From Streptomyces sp. CG4 (lineage in GTDB: Bacteria > Actinomycetota > Actinomycetes > Streptomycetales > Streptomycetaceae): DNA of 64,000 nucleotides. A program made the position numbers and the translations under genes. Of the stretch, positions 40,499 through 48,758 are shown in pieces. How positions within the stretch are numbered: position 1 is the stretch's first letter; every line of letters starts with the position of its first letter. Under the pieces are notes generated by a model, which did not search any database, was not told where the DNA came from, and saw only the letters and a program-made list of their open reading frames with translations. Location of the stretch: contig NZ_CP163525.1 of assembly GCF_041080655.1 (NCBI RefSeq), positions 6,882,001-6,946,000 on the forward strand. The letters are read 5' to 3'.

Positions 40499-43400
40499 AT
40501 GTCCTGGCTGTCGAGATTCAGCCTCCGGCAACGGGCCCTGACAGGCCTGATGTCCCTCGTCGCGCTCGTCTTCGGACTGATCGCGATACCCCAGATCAAG
40601 CAGCAGCTGCTGCCCACCATCAACCTGCCCATGGTGTCGGTGATCGCGCCGTACCAGGGCGCCTCGCCCGACGTGGTCGAGAAGCAGGTCGTCGAACCGA
40701 TCGAGAACAACCTCCAGGGCGTCTCCGGCGTCAAGGGCGTCACCTCGACCGCCAGTGAGGGCAACGCCGTGATCATGGCGTCCTTCGACTACGGCAACGA
40801 CACCAAGCAGATCGTCTCCGACGTCCAGCAGGCCGTGAACCGGGCCCGCAACCAGCTCCCGTCCGGCGTCGATCCGCAGGTCGTCTCCGGCTCGACCGAC
40901 GACATGCCGACGGTGGTCCTCGCCGTCACCTCCGACAAGGACCAGCAGGCCCTCTCCGACCAGCTGGCCAAGACCGTCGTACCGACGCTGAAGGACATCT
41001 CCGGTGTCGGCCGCGTCCAGGTCACCGGCGTCCGCGACCTCCAGGTCACGGTCACCCCGGACGATGCGAGGCTCGCGCGGGCCGGACTCACCTCCGCCGC
41101 GCTCGGGCAGGCCCTGCAGGCGGGCGGCGCGACCGTCCCGGCCGGCTCCTTCGACGAGAACGGCGTGAGCCGCACCGTCCAGGTCGGCGGCGGCTTCACC
41201 TCGCTCCGGCAGATCCAGGACCTGATGGTCACCGGCGAGAGCGGGGAGAAGCCCGTACGCCTCGGTGACGTGGCCACCGTGAAGGAGCAGCCGGCCCCGG
41301 CCGACTCCATCACCCGCACCGACGGCCGGCCCAGCCTCGCCGTCAACGTGACGATGGACCACGACGGCAGCGCGGTCACCATCTCCGGCGCGGTCAAGGA
41401 CAAGCTGCCCGACCTGCGCGAGCAGCTCGGCTCCGGCGCGAAGCTCACGGTCGTCAGCGACCAGGGCCCGGCCGTCTCGAAGTCCATCAAGGGCCTGACC
41501 ACCGAGGGCGCGCTCGGCCTGCTCTTCGCCGTCCTGGTCATCCTGGTCTTCCTGGCGTCGATCCGCTCGACGCTGGTCACGGCCGTCTCCATCCCGCTGT
41601 CCGTCGTCCTCGCCCTGATCGTGCTGTGGGCGCGCGGCCTGTCGTTGAACATGCTCACGCTCGGCGCGCTGACCATCGCCATCGGCCGTGTCGTCGACGA
41701 CTCGATCGTGGTCCTGGAGAACATCAAGCGGCACCTCGGCTACGGCGAGGAGCGCAAGGACGCGATCCTGAACGCCGTGCGCGAGGTGGCCGGCGCGGTC
41801 ACCTCCTCCACCCTCACCACGGTCGCCGTGTTCCTGCCGATCGGCCTGGTCGGCGGCATGGTGGGCGCCCTGTTCGGCTCGTTCAGCATCACGGTGACGG
41901 CGGCCCTGCTGGCCTCCCTGCTGGTGTCGCTGACGGTCGTCCCGGTCCTGTCGTACTGGTTCCTGCGCGCCCCGAAGGGCACCCCCGGGGACGCGGCCGA
42001 GGCCCGCCGGCGGGCCGAGGAGAAGGAGGCGAACAGCCGCCTCCAGCGTGCCTACGTCCCCGTCCTGCGCTTCGCCACGCGCCGCCGCCTCACCAGCGTG
42101 CTGCTCGCGATCGTGGTCCTCGTCGTCACGTTCGGCATGGGCGGCCTGCTGAAGACGAACTTCTTCGACCAGGGCGAGCAGGAGGTCCTCACCGTCAAGC
42201 AGGAGCTGAAGCCCGGCACCGGCCTCGCCGAGACGGACAAGCAGGCCAAGCGGGTGGAGCAGCTCCTGGCCGCCACCGACGGCGTCAAGGACTACCAGGT
42301 CACCGTCGGCTCCTCCGGCTTCATGGCGGCCTTCGGCGGCAGCACCCAGACCAACCAGGCGTCGTACCAGGTGATGCTGAAGGACTCGAAGTCGTACGAC
42401 AAGGTGCAGAAGCACCTGGAGGACGGCCTGAAGAAGCTCCAGGGCATCGGTACGACCACCGTGTCGGCCGGCGACGGCTTCGGCAACCAGAACCTGAGCG
42501 TGGTGGTCAAGGCGTCCGACCCGCAGGCGCTGAGCACGGCGGCGGACGAGGTCCGCTCCACGGTCGCAGGACTGGACGGCGTCACGGACGTCACCAGCGA
42601 CCTCGCGACCAGCGTGCCCCGGATCTCGGTCAAGGCCAACGCCAAGGCGGCCGCGGCCGGGTTCGACGACCAGAAGCTGGGCGCCGCGGTCGCCCAGGCC
42701 GTGCGCGGTACGACGGCGGCGAAGGCGATCCTCGACGACACCGAGCGCGATGTCGTGGTGCGGTCGGCGGAGCCCGCGACCACCCTGGCCCAGCTGAAGG
42801 CGCTGCGCCTCGGCCCGGTGAAGCTGGGCGACATCGCCACGGTGCGGCTGGTGGACGGCCCGGTGTCGCTGACCCGGATCGACGGCCGGCGGGCCGCGAC
42901 CATCACGGCCAAGCCGACCGGCGACAACACGGGCGCGATCAGCACCGAGCTCCAGTCGAAGATCAAGGCGCTGAAGCTGCCGACGGGCGCGAAGGCCGAG
43001 ATCGGCGGCGTCACGTCGGACCAGAACGACGCGTTCAAGAACCTGGGCCTGGCCATGCTGGCGGCGATCGCGATCGTCTTCATGCTGCTGGTCGCGACCT
43101 TCCGTTCGCTGGCCCAGCCGCTGATCCTGCTGGTCTCCATCCCGTTCGCGGCGACGGGCGCGATCGGCCTGCTGGTCGCCACCGGCACCCCGATGGGCGT
43201 CCCGGCGATGATCGGCATGCTGATGCTGATCGGCATCGTGGTGACCAACGCGATCGTGCTGATCGACCTGATCAACCAGTACCGCGGGCAGGGCTACGGC
43301 GTGGTCGAGGCCGTGATCGAGGGCGGCCGGCACCGGCTGCGCCCGATCCTCATGACGGCCCTGGCGACGATCTTCGCCCTGCTCCCGATGGCGCTGGGCG

Positions 43401-43600
43401 TCACCGGCGAGGGCGGCTTCATCGCCCAGCCCCTCGCGGTGGTCGTCATCGGCGGCCTGATCACGTCGACCCTGCTGACCCTGCTCCTGGTCCCGACGCT
43501 CTACGCGATGCTGGAGCTCCGCAAGGAGCGCCGCGCCAAGAAGCGGGCGGCGAAGCAGCAGGCCCGCGAGTCCGAGGCGCGGGAACCGGCCGGCGTCTGA
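40499..43600 (+). CDS. RND-superfamily efflux permease (AcrB/HAE1-like)
   Basis: A 1033-residue inner-membrane transporter with the two-fold AcrB architecture: a membrane helix at the N-terminus (LTGLMSLVALVFGLIAIPQI), a large exterior porter loop, a first helix bundle (residues about 335-475), a second porter loop, and a second bundle (about 855-1010). The proton-relay motif GRVVDDSIVVLENIKRH carries the paired aspartates. Partner adaptor and outer-membrane genes are absent, as expected in a monoderm. The substrate is unknown (drug, lipid or metal). It probably depends on the upstream two-component system. Confidence 0.9.
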   Translation: MSWLSRFSLRQRALTGLMSLVALVFGLIAIPQIKQQLLPTINLPMVSVIAPYQGASPDVVEKQVVEPIENNLQGVSGVKGVTSTASEGNAVIMASFDYGNDTKQIVSDVQQAVNRARNQLPSGVDPQVVSGSTDDMPTVVLAVTSDKDQQALSDQLAKTVVPTLKDISGVGRVQVTGVRDLQVTVTPDDARLARAGLTSAALGQALQAGGATVPAGSFDENGVSRTVQVGGGFTSLRQIQDLMVTGESGEKPVRLGDVATVKEQPAPADSITRTDGRPSLAVNVTMDHDGSAVTISGAVKDKLPDLREQLGSGAKLTVVSDQGPAVSKSIKGLTTEGALGLLFAVLVILVFLASIRSTLVTAVSIPLSVVLALIVLWARGLSLNMLTLGALTIAIGRVVDDSIVVLENIKRHLGYGEERKDAILNAVREVAGAVTSSTLTTVAVFLPIGLVGGMVGALFGSFSITVTAALLASLLVSLTVVPVLSYWFLRAPKGTPGDAAEARRRAEEKEANSRLQRAYVPVLRFATRRRLTSVLLAIVVLVVTFGMGGLLKTNFFDQGEQEVLTVKQELKPGTGLAETDKQAKRVEQLLAATDGVKDYQVTVGSSGFMAAFGGSTQTNQASYQVMLKDSKSYDKVQKHLEDGLKKLQGIGTTTVSAGDGFGNQNLSVVVKASDPQALSTAADEVRSTVAGLDGVTDVTSDLATSVPRISVKANAKAAAAGFDDQKLGAAVAQAVRGTTAAKAILDDTERDVVVRSAEPATTLAQLKALRLGPVKLGDIATVRLVDGPVSLTRIDGRRAATITAKPTGDNTGAISTELQSKIKALKLPTGAKAEIGGVTSDQNDAFKNLGLAMLAAIAIVFMLLVATFRSLAQPLILLVSIPFAATGAIGLLVATGTPMGVPAMIGMLMLIGIVVTNAIVLIDLINQYRGQGYGVVEAVIEGGRHRLRPILMTALATIFALLPMALGVTGEGGFIAQPLAVVVIGGLITSTLLTLLLVPTLYAMLELRKERRAKKRAAKQQARESEAREPAGV

Positions 43601-43627
43601 ACGCCGAGGGCATCCGAACATCACCGA

Positions 43628-43658
43628 GGCCCGGCCCCCCTTCCTGGGGGGCCGGGCC
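43628..43658. terminator. Bidirectional terminator between RND gene and nadA
   Basis: A perfect 13-bp stem, GGCCCGGCCCCCC (43628-43640) and GGGGGGCCGGGCC (43646-43658), with a 5-nt loop. It lies between two convergent genes. Confidence 0.75.
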
Positions 43659-43680
43659 CCGGCCTGGTTCGTGCGGAGTC

Positions 43681-44877
43681 CTACGGCAGCGCCAGCATCC
43701 GCTCCAGCGCCAGCTTGGCGAACGCCTCCGTCTCCTGGTCGACCTCGATCCGGTTGACCAGGTTGCCCTCGGCCAGGGACTCCAGGGCCCAGACCAGATG
43801 GGGCAGGTCGATCCGGTTCATGGTCGAGCAGAAGCAGACCGTCTTGTCGAGGAAGACGATCTCCTTGCCCTCGGGCGCGAAACGGTTCGCCAGACGACGG
43901 ACCAGGTTCAGCTCGGTGCCGATGGCCCACTTGGAACCGGCCGGGGCGGCTTCCAGGGCCTTGATGATGTACTCCGTCGAGCCGACGTAGTCCGCGGCGG
44001 CGACGACCTCGTGCTTGCACTCGGGGTGGACGAGGACGTTCACGTCGGGGATGCGGGCGCGGACGTCGTTGACCGAGTCCAGGCTGAAGCGGCCGTGGAC
44101 CGAGCAGTGGCCCCGCCACAGGATCATCTTCGCCGCACGCAGCTCGTCCGCCGTCAGGCCGCCGTTCGGCTTGTGCGGGTTGTAGACCACGCAGTCGTCC
44201 AGGGACATGCCCATGTCCCGGACCGCGGTGTTGCGGCCGAGGTGCTGGTCCGGCAGGAACAGCACCTTTGTTGTCGAGGGCTCCCCCTGCTCGAAGGCCC
44301 AGTCGAGCGCGCGCTTGGCGTTGGACGAGGTGCAGATCGTGCCGCCGTGCTTGCCGGTGAACGCCTTGATGTCGGCGGAGGAGTTCATGTACGAGACCGG
44401 CACGACCTGCTCGGCGATGCCCGCCTCGGTCAGGACGTCCCAGCACTCCGCGACCTGCTCGGCCGTCGCCATGTCGGCCATCGAGCAGCCGGCGGCGAGG
44501 TCGGGCAGGACGACCTTCTGGTCGTCGGAGGTGAGGATGTCCGCCGACTCGGCCATGAAGTGCACACCGCAGAAGACGATGTACTCGGCCTCCGGGCGCG
44601 CGGCCGCGTCCCGGGCCAGCTTGAAGGAGTCGCCCGTGACGTCCGCGAACTGGATGACCTCGTCGCGCTGGTAGTGGTGGCCGAGCACGAAGACCTTGTC
44701 GCCGAGCTTCTCCTTGGCCGCGCGGGCGCGCTCGACCAGGTCGGGGTCGGACGGCGAAGGCAGGTCGCCGGGGCACTCGACGCCCCGCTCGCTCTTCGGG
44801 TCGGCCTCACGGCCGAGCAGCAGCAGGGCGAGCGGAGTCGGCTGCACGTCGAGCTCCGGGGTCTGGGCGGTGGTCAC
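43681..44877 (-). CDS. nadA: Quinolinate synthase A
   Basis: A 4Fe-4S enzyme that condenses iminoaspartate with dihydroxyacetone phosphate to quinolinate in de novo NAD synthesis. The protein is 398 residues. Cluster cysteines lie in FCGVHFMAESADIL, in VHPECKHEVV and in KTVCFCSTMNRID. Other motifs: VFVLGHHYQRDEVIQFAD and MNSSADIKAFTG. The start GTG at 44877 (VTTAQTPELD) is chosen because AGGG lies 8 nt upstream; a GTG 9 nt upstream is also open. nadB and nadC are not in the window. It is divergent from erpA across a large dyad. Confidence 0.95.
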   Translation of the reverse strand: MTTAQTPELDVQPTPLALLLLGREADPKSERGVECPGDLPSPSDPDLVERARAAKEKLGDKVFVLGHHYQRDEVIQFADVTGDSFKLARDAAARPEAEYIVFCGVHFMAESADILTSDDQKVVLPDLAAGCSMADMATAEQVAECWDVLTEAGIAEQVVPVSYMNSSADIKAFTGKHGGTICTSSNAKRALDWAFEQGEPSTTKVLFLPDQHLGRNTAVRDMGMSLDDCVVYNPHKPNGGLTADELRAAKMILWRGHCSVHGRFSLDSVNDVRARIPDVNVLVHPECKHEVVAAADYVGSTEYIIKALEAAPAGSKWAIGTELNLVRRLANRFAPEGKEIVFLDKTVCFCSTMNRIDLPHLVWALESLAEGNLVNRIEVDQETEAFAKLALERMLALP

Positions 44878-44930
44878 GACACGCACCCTTTCTACTTTTC
44901 GTCTAACTGACGCTATCTATCATAACTGGT

Positions 44931-44972
44931 TCATGTCACTTTGACGATGGCCATAACGTCGATGTGACATGA
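44931..44972. promoter_or_regulatory. Nested dyad between nadA and erpA
   Basis: TCATGTCAC (44931-44939) and GTGACATGA (44964-44972) are perfect complements. Inside them, with the same centre, are GACG (44943-44946) and CGTC (44957-44960). The surrounding stretch is unusually AT-rich for this genome. A -10-like TATGAT on the minus strand (44918-44923) points to nadA. It looks like a repressor operator placed between divergent promoters. The regulator is unknown. Confidence 0.5.
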
Positions 44973-45140
44973 ATCCCGCCCGGGTCCCTCCACAGGCCGC
45001 TGCCGGTGCCGTGGGGCATGTGCGAGCATGAAAGCGGAAGAAAAACGCGACAACACGACTGCCCGGCCCGGAATGAATCCGCGGAAGCGCCGGTTGCACT
45101 CGTCGGCAAGCAGTCTCCGTACAACCCGGGAGAGATGTAG

Positions 45141-45497
45141 ATGTCCGTATCGGACGAGACCACCACCGTCACCGACGGCATCATCCTGACCGACGCCGCC
45201 GCGGCCAAGGTCAAGGCCCTGCTCGACCAGGAAGGCCGTGACGACCTCGCGCTGCGCGTCGCTGTTCAGCCCGGCGGCTGCTCCGGTCTGCGTTACCAGC
45301 TCTTCTTCGACGAGCGCTCGCTCGACGGCGACGTGGAGAAGGACTTCGGCGGGGTCAAGGTCGTCACGGACCGGATGAGCGCTCCGTACCTGGGCGGCGC
45401 CACCATCGACTTCGTGGACACCATCGAGAAGCAGGGCTTCACGATCGACAACCCGAACGCGACCGGCTCCTGCGCCTGCGGCGACTCCTTCAGCTGA
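45141..45497 (+). CDS. erpA: Iron-sulfur cluster insertion protein, A-type (HesB/ErpA)
   Basis: A 118-residue A-type carrier with the three conserved cysteines: GGCSGLRYQLFFDE and the C-terminal CACGDSFS. These proteins deliver 2Fe-2S or 4Fe-4S clusters to target enzymes. NadA (next door) and LipA (elsewhere in the window) are the kind of 4Fe-4S clients expected. ATG start with GGGAGAG upstream. A strong terminator follows. Confidence 0.94.
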   Translation: MSVSDETTTVTDGIILTDAAAAKVKALLDQEGRDDLALRVAVQPGGCSGLRYQLFFDERSLDGDVEKDFGGVKVVTDRMSAPYLGGATIDFVDTIEKQGFTIDNPNATGSCACGDSFS

Positions 45498-45522
45498 GCC
45501 GACGGTTCTGCCTGACGGATCG

Positions 45523-45562
45523 AAAAGGCGGCGGCCCCTTGTCATGGGGGCCGCCGCCTTTT
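45523..45562. terminator. Bidirectional rho-independent terminator after erpA
   Basis: AAAAGGCGGCGGCCCC (45523-45538) and GGGGCCGCCGCCTTTT (45547-45562) are perfect complements with a TTTTT tail on the plus strand and an A-run giving T's on the minus strand. It serves erpA and the convergent gene at 45597. Confidence 0.9.
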
Positions 45563-45596
45563 TCCGTACGCCCGGAGGCTGCCGTACGTCAGGAGG

Positions 45597-47309
45597 CTAA
45601 CGAGCCTGCGTCGGCGCGTCGGGCCGGAGCTCGCCCGGCTTGGCCTGCGGGATCGGCTTGCCGTCGGTGCCGACGACCGTCCGGCCGTCCAGCGGCCTGT
45701 CCAGCCGTACGGTCTTCACGTACTCCTTGGCGATCAGCACGCACACCTTGTTCGGCCAGGGCCGCTCGGTGACGGTCACGGTCACCCGGTCGCCGGCCTC
45801 CTTCGCCGTCGCCGTGTAGTCGGCGCACACCCCGCCGTAGAAGCTCACGTTCAGCTCCCGGTCGTCGGCCGTGTACCCGGTCACCTGCACGTTGTGCGGC
45901 TTCGGCGCCGTGCTCGGCCCGCCGGAGGGAGTCGTGGCCGAGGCCAGGTACCGGGGGTCGACCGCCGGATACGTCACCGTGGACGCGCCCTGACCGGCCG
46001 GCTCCCGCACCTGGAACAGCCAGGACGGCACCAGCGTCTGCCGCCCGGCGACCGAGTGCGCGGCCAGCCCGAACACCGCGTTCGCCACGCCGACCGTGTC
46101 GGTGCCCGGGTCCGCCCCCTGCTTCGGCGCCCCGGTGGAGGCGCGGCAGGGCTGCTCCAGCCGGTCCTTCAGCGGCCCCGGATCGGCACAGCCGCCGATC
46201 CCCATCCGGTGGTCGCCCTTCGGCGCCGCGTTCATGAGCTTCAGCGTCTTCGCGGCGCTCAGCACGGGATACGTGTCGCCCTTCACCGGCGTCCCGAGCA
46301 GCCCGTGCCCGCCGACCAGCTCGCCCTGCCGGTCCACGGTCAGGCCCGTCGTCCAGCCGTACGTCGGCAGCCCGCCGACCACCGGGTCGGCGTTGACCAC
46401 CCGCTGGAGGCCCATGACCTGGCTCGCGTCGATCTTCGCGTCGTCCAGCCCGGCCGCCTTCAGCACGGGCGCCGCGGCCGCGATCGCCCTGGACGCGCTC
46501 ACCGGGCTGCCCGTCGGGCCCATCGGATCGTGCGCACAGAGGACACCCTTCTTGCAGTCGTCGGTGCCCGGCGCATAGCGGCTGAAGGTCCAGCTGCCCG
46601 GCGCGTCCCGGTTCACCTGCAGGCTCGGCCCGGAGCCGGCCTTGCCGCCGACCCGCCAGATCCCGCCCTCGGCCACCGGTGTGCCGTCGACGCCCAGCGC
46701 CTTCGCCAGCCGGGCCACCGCGTCCTTGCCGACCTCGCCCTTCGGCGCGTACACCGGCGCGGAGCCGGGGCCGGCCGGCAGTTCGCCCGCGGCCGCATAC
46801 GTCGCGCCGTACGGGTCCGGCTCGCCCGGAGCGATGCCGCCCGTGCCGCCGCTGAAGCCGTCCAGGGCGAGCGGTGGGGGAGTGGCGCCGTCACCGGCCC
46901 TGCCGGGGCCGCCGGTACGACCGCCCGCGTCGCCGCTCGCCGCGAGGTAGGCGCCACCGCCGCCGACCAGCAGCACGGCCGCGGCGACGGAGAGAACGGC
47001 GAGCCTCGACCGGCGCCGCCCGCCCGGCCGGTCCGCCGTACCTTCGCCGCCGTCGCCGACATCGTTCACGTCGCGTCCGTCGGAAACGGCGGTGACGTCA
47101 GTGATGTCAGTGACGTCAGCGACGGCGGTGACGTCCTCCGCCGAGGCCGCCGGCTCGGGCTTCCCGGAGTCCGCCGGGCCCGCCGGGTCCGCCGCGTCCG
47201 CGGAGGCCTCGAAGCCCTCCCGGCTCGCGGCGCTCCCGGTGCTTTCGCCGTTCTCGGCATGCTCGGAGCCCTCGGGGTGCTCGCGGTTCTCAGGTCCCTC
47301 GGTGTTCAC
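45597..47309 (-). CDS. Membrane-anchored protein with large exterior domain, unknown function
   Basis: A 570-residue protein. Residues 1-100 are acidic and low-complexity, with Asp/Val/Thr/Ala tripeptide repeats encoded by 9-bp tandem DNA repeats. One membrane segment (SRLAVLSVAAAVLLVGGGGA) is followed by a Gly/Pro linker and a roughly 400-residue exterior part with paired cysteines (DDCKKGVLCAHDPMG; GIGGCADPG with EQPCRAS; GGVCADY with NKVCVLI). The topology (cytoplasmic tail, one helix, disulfide-rich outside) is that of many actinobacterial envelope proteins. The neighbours erpA and a PfkB kinase resemble the mycobacterial Rv2202c-Rv2204c region, which includes a membrane protein. No reaction can be assigned. 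Confidence 0.8.
   Translation of the reverse strand: MNTEGPENREHPEGSEHAENGESTGSAASREGFEASADAADPAGPADSGKPEPAASAEDVTAVADVTDITDVTAVSDGRDVNDVGDGGEGTADRPGGRRRSRLAVLSVAAAVLLVGGGGAYLAASGDAGGRTGGPGRAGDGATPPPLALDGFSGGTGGIAPGEPDPYGATYAAAGELPAGPGSAPVYAPKGEVGKDAVARLAKALGVDGTPVAEGGIWRVGGKAGSGPSLQVNRDAPGSWTFSRYAPGTDDCKKGVLCAHDPMGPTGSPVSASRAIAAAAPVLKAAGLDDAKIDASQVMGLQRVVNADPVVGGLPTYGWTTGLTVDRQGELVGGHGLLGTPVKGDTYPVLSAAKTLKLMNAAPKGDHRMGIGGCADPGPLKDRLEQPCRASTGAPKQGADPGTDTVGVANAVFGLAAHSVAGRQTLVPSWLFQVREPAGQGASTVTYPAVDPRYLASATTPSGGPSTAPKPHNVQVTGYTADDRELNVSFYGGVCADYTATAKEAGDRVTVTVTERPWPNKVCVLIAKEYVKTVRLDRPLDGRTVVGTDGKPIPQAKPGELRPDAPTQAR
47092..47136. repeat. 9-bp tandem repeats inside the membrane-protein gene
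   Basis: Five 9-bp units (GTGACGTCA, GTGATGTCA, GTGACGTCA, GCGACGGCG, GTGACGTCC) encode the repeated Asp/Val/Thr tripeptides of the cytoplasmic tail of the gene at 45597-47309. The repeats preserve the frame. They could vary in number between strains. Confidence 0.75.
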
Positions 47310-47409
47310 CGCATCGCTCCTCGCTGGTCGTATCCCGCATCCCCCGTGTGGGGGACGGCGATGGGACGCGGGAGGGGAGCGTGCGGTTCCCTGCGAAAAG
47401 CGCCCCGGG

Positions 47410-47619
47410 TCAGTCGCCGTAGTCCGACATCGCGTCCAGCAGACGCGCGGACTTCGCCGGCACGGTCACCCCGTGGATCAGGGACGGCGGCACCGGCCGG
47501 GACTCGGAGTGCTCGGGAACCGTCCAGTGCGGAGCCATCCGGGCGCAGTCACCGCGCAGCGCGGCGAGATCGCCGTCGAGGTCGGCCGGGGCGGTGGAGC
47601 GGAACTTGAGGTTCGTCAT
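47410..47619 (-). CDS. Small conserved protein, unknown function
   Basis: A 69-residue protein (MTNLKFRSTAPADLDGDLAA, later PPSLIHGVTVPAKSARLLDA). The codon bias is strong and it has its own ATG with GGTGCGG upstream. There is no membrane segment and no recognised domain. It lies in the gap between the membrane-protein gene and the divergent PfkB kinase. Confidence 0.7.
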   Translation of the reverse strand: MTNLKFRSTAPADLDGDLAALRGDCARMAPHWTVPEHSESRPVPPSLIHGVTVPAKSARLLDAMSDYGD

Positions 47620-47749
47620 GACCGCACCGTAGGCCTGCTCCCGGTCGCGAAGAAAGATCTACTATCGGGTAGTTTCGCCACCTACAGCGCAGACGGCCGA
47701 CCGGGTAGCGTGAACTGTCAATCCAGCCTCCCGCAGGAGAATTCCCGTC

Positions 47750-48724
47750 GTGCGCATCGCAGTCACCGGCTCCATCGCCACCGACCACCTCATGACCTTC
47801 CCCGGCCGTTTCGCCGACCAGCTCGTCGCGGACCAGCTGCACACGGTTTCGCTCTCCTTCCTGGTCGACAATCTGGACGTGCGCCGCGGCGGTGTCGCCG
47901 CGAACATCGCCTTCGGCATGGGCCAGCTCGGCACCCGGCCGATCCTGGTCGGTGCCGCCGGCTCCGACTTCGACGAGTACCGGTCCTGGCTCGACCGGCA
48001 CGGTGTGGACACCGAGTCGGTCCGGATCTCCGAGACCCTGCACACCGCCCGCTTCGTGTGCACCACCGACGCCGACCACAACCAGATCGGCTCGTTCTAC
48101 ACCGGCGCGATGAGCGAGGCCCGCCTCATCGAGCTGAAGACCGTCGCCGACCGCGTGGGCGGCCTCGACCTGGTCCTCATCGGCGCCGACGACCCGGAGG
48201 CGATGCTCCGCCACACGGAGGAGTGCCGCTCCCGCGCGATCCCCTTCGCCGCCGACTTCTCCCAGCAGATCGCCCGGATGGACGGCGACGAGATCCGCGT
48301 CCTGCTGGACGGGGCGACGTACCTGTTCTCCAACGAGTACGAGAAGGGCCTCATCGAGACCAAGACCGGCTGGAGCGACGCCGAGATCCTGGGCAAGGTC
48401 GGCCACCGCGTCACCACGCTGGGCTCGCGCGGTGTGCGCGTCGAGCGGGCCGGTGAGGACCCGGTCGAGGTCGGCTGTGCCGAGGAGGAGCGCAAGGCCG
48501 ACCCGACGGGTGTCGGCGACGCCTTCCGCGCCGGGTTCCTGTCCGGACTGGCCTGGGGGGTTTCGCTGGAGCGCGCCGCCCAGGTGGGCTGCATGCTCGC
48601 CACGCTGGTCATCGAGACCGTGGGGACGCAGGAGTACCGGCTGCGGCGGGCGCACTTCATGGAGCGGTTCACCAAGGCGTACGGGGACGAGGCCGCCCAG
48701 GAGGTTCAGGCCCACCTGGGCTGA
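47750..48724 (+). CDS. PfkB-family carbohydrate/nucleoside kinase (adenosine kinase-like)
   Basis: A 324-residue kinase. The N-terminal PfkB motif is GGVAANIAFGMGQLGTRPIL; the C-terminal ATP/anion-hole motif DPTGVGDAFRAGFLSGLAWG holds the catalytic aspartate. It lacks the usual G at position two of GAGD (GVGD instead). The overall pattern (MTFPGRFADQLVADQL, FLVDNLDVRRGG) resembles the mycobacterial adenosine kinase AdoK/CbhK rather than ribokinase. The erpA/membrane-protein neighbourhood supports this. GTG start with CAGGAGA upstream. Confidence 0.88.
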   Translation: MRIAVTGSIATDHLMTFPGRFADQLVADQLHTVSLSFLVDNLDVRRGGVAANIAFGMGQLGTRPILVGAAGSDFDEYRSWLDRHGVDTESVRISETLHTARFVCTTDADHNQIGSFYTGAMSEARLIELKTVADRVGGLDLVLIGADDPEAMLRHTEECRSRAIPFAADFSQQIARMDGDEIRVLLDGATYLFSNEYEKGLIETKTGWSDAEILGKVGHRVTTLGSRGVRVERAGEDPVEVGCAEEERKADPTGVGDAFRAGFLSGLAWGVSLERAAQVGCMLATLVIETVGTQEYRLRRAHFMERFTKAYGDEAAQEVQAHLG

Positions 48725-48758
48725 GCCCGGCGTCCGGGGGCTCCGCCCCCGGACCTCC

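Noticed and set aside
40475..44776. Minus-strand frame of 1433 codons across the RND gene and nadA
   Set aside because: It runs antisense through the RND gene and out of frame through nadA. Both real genes are clear.
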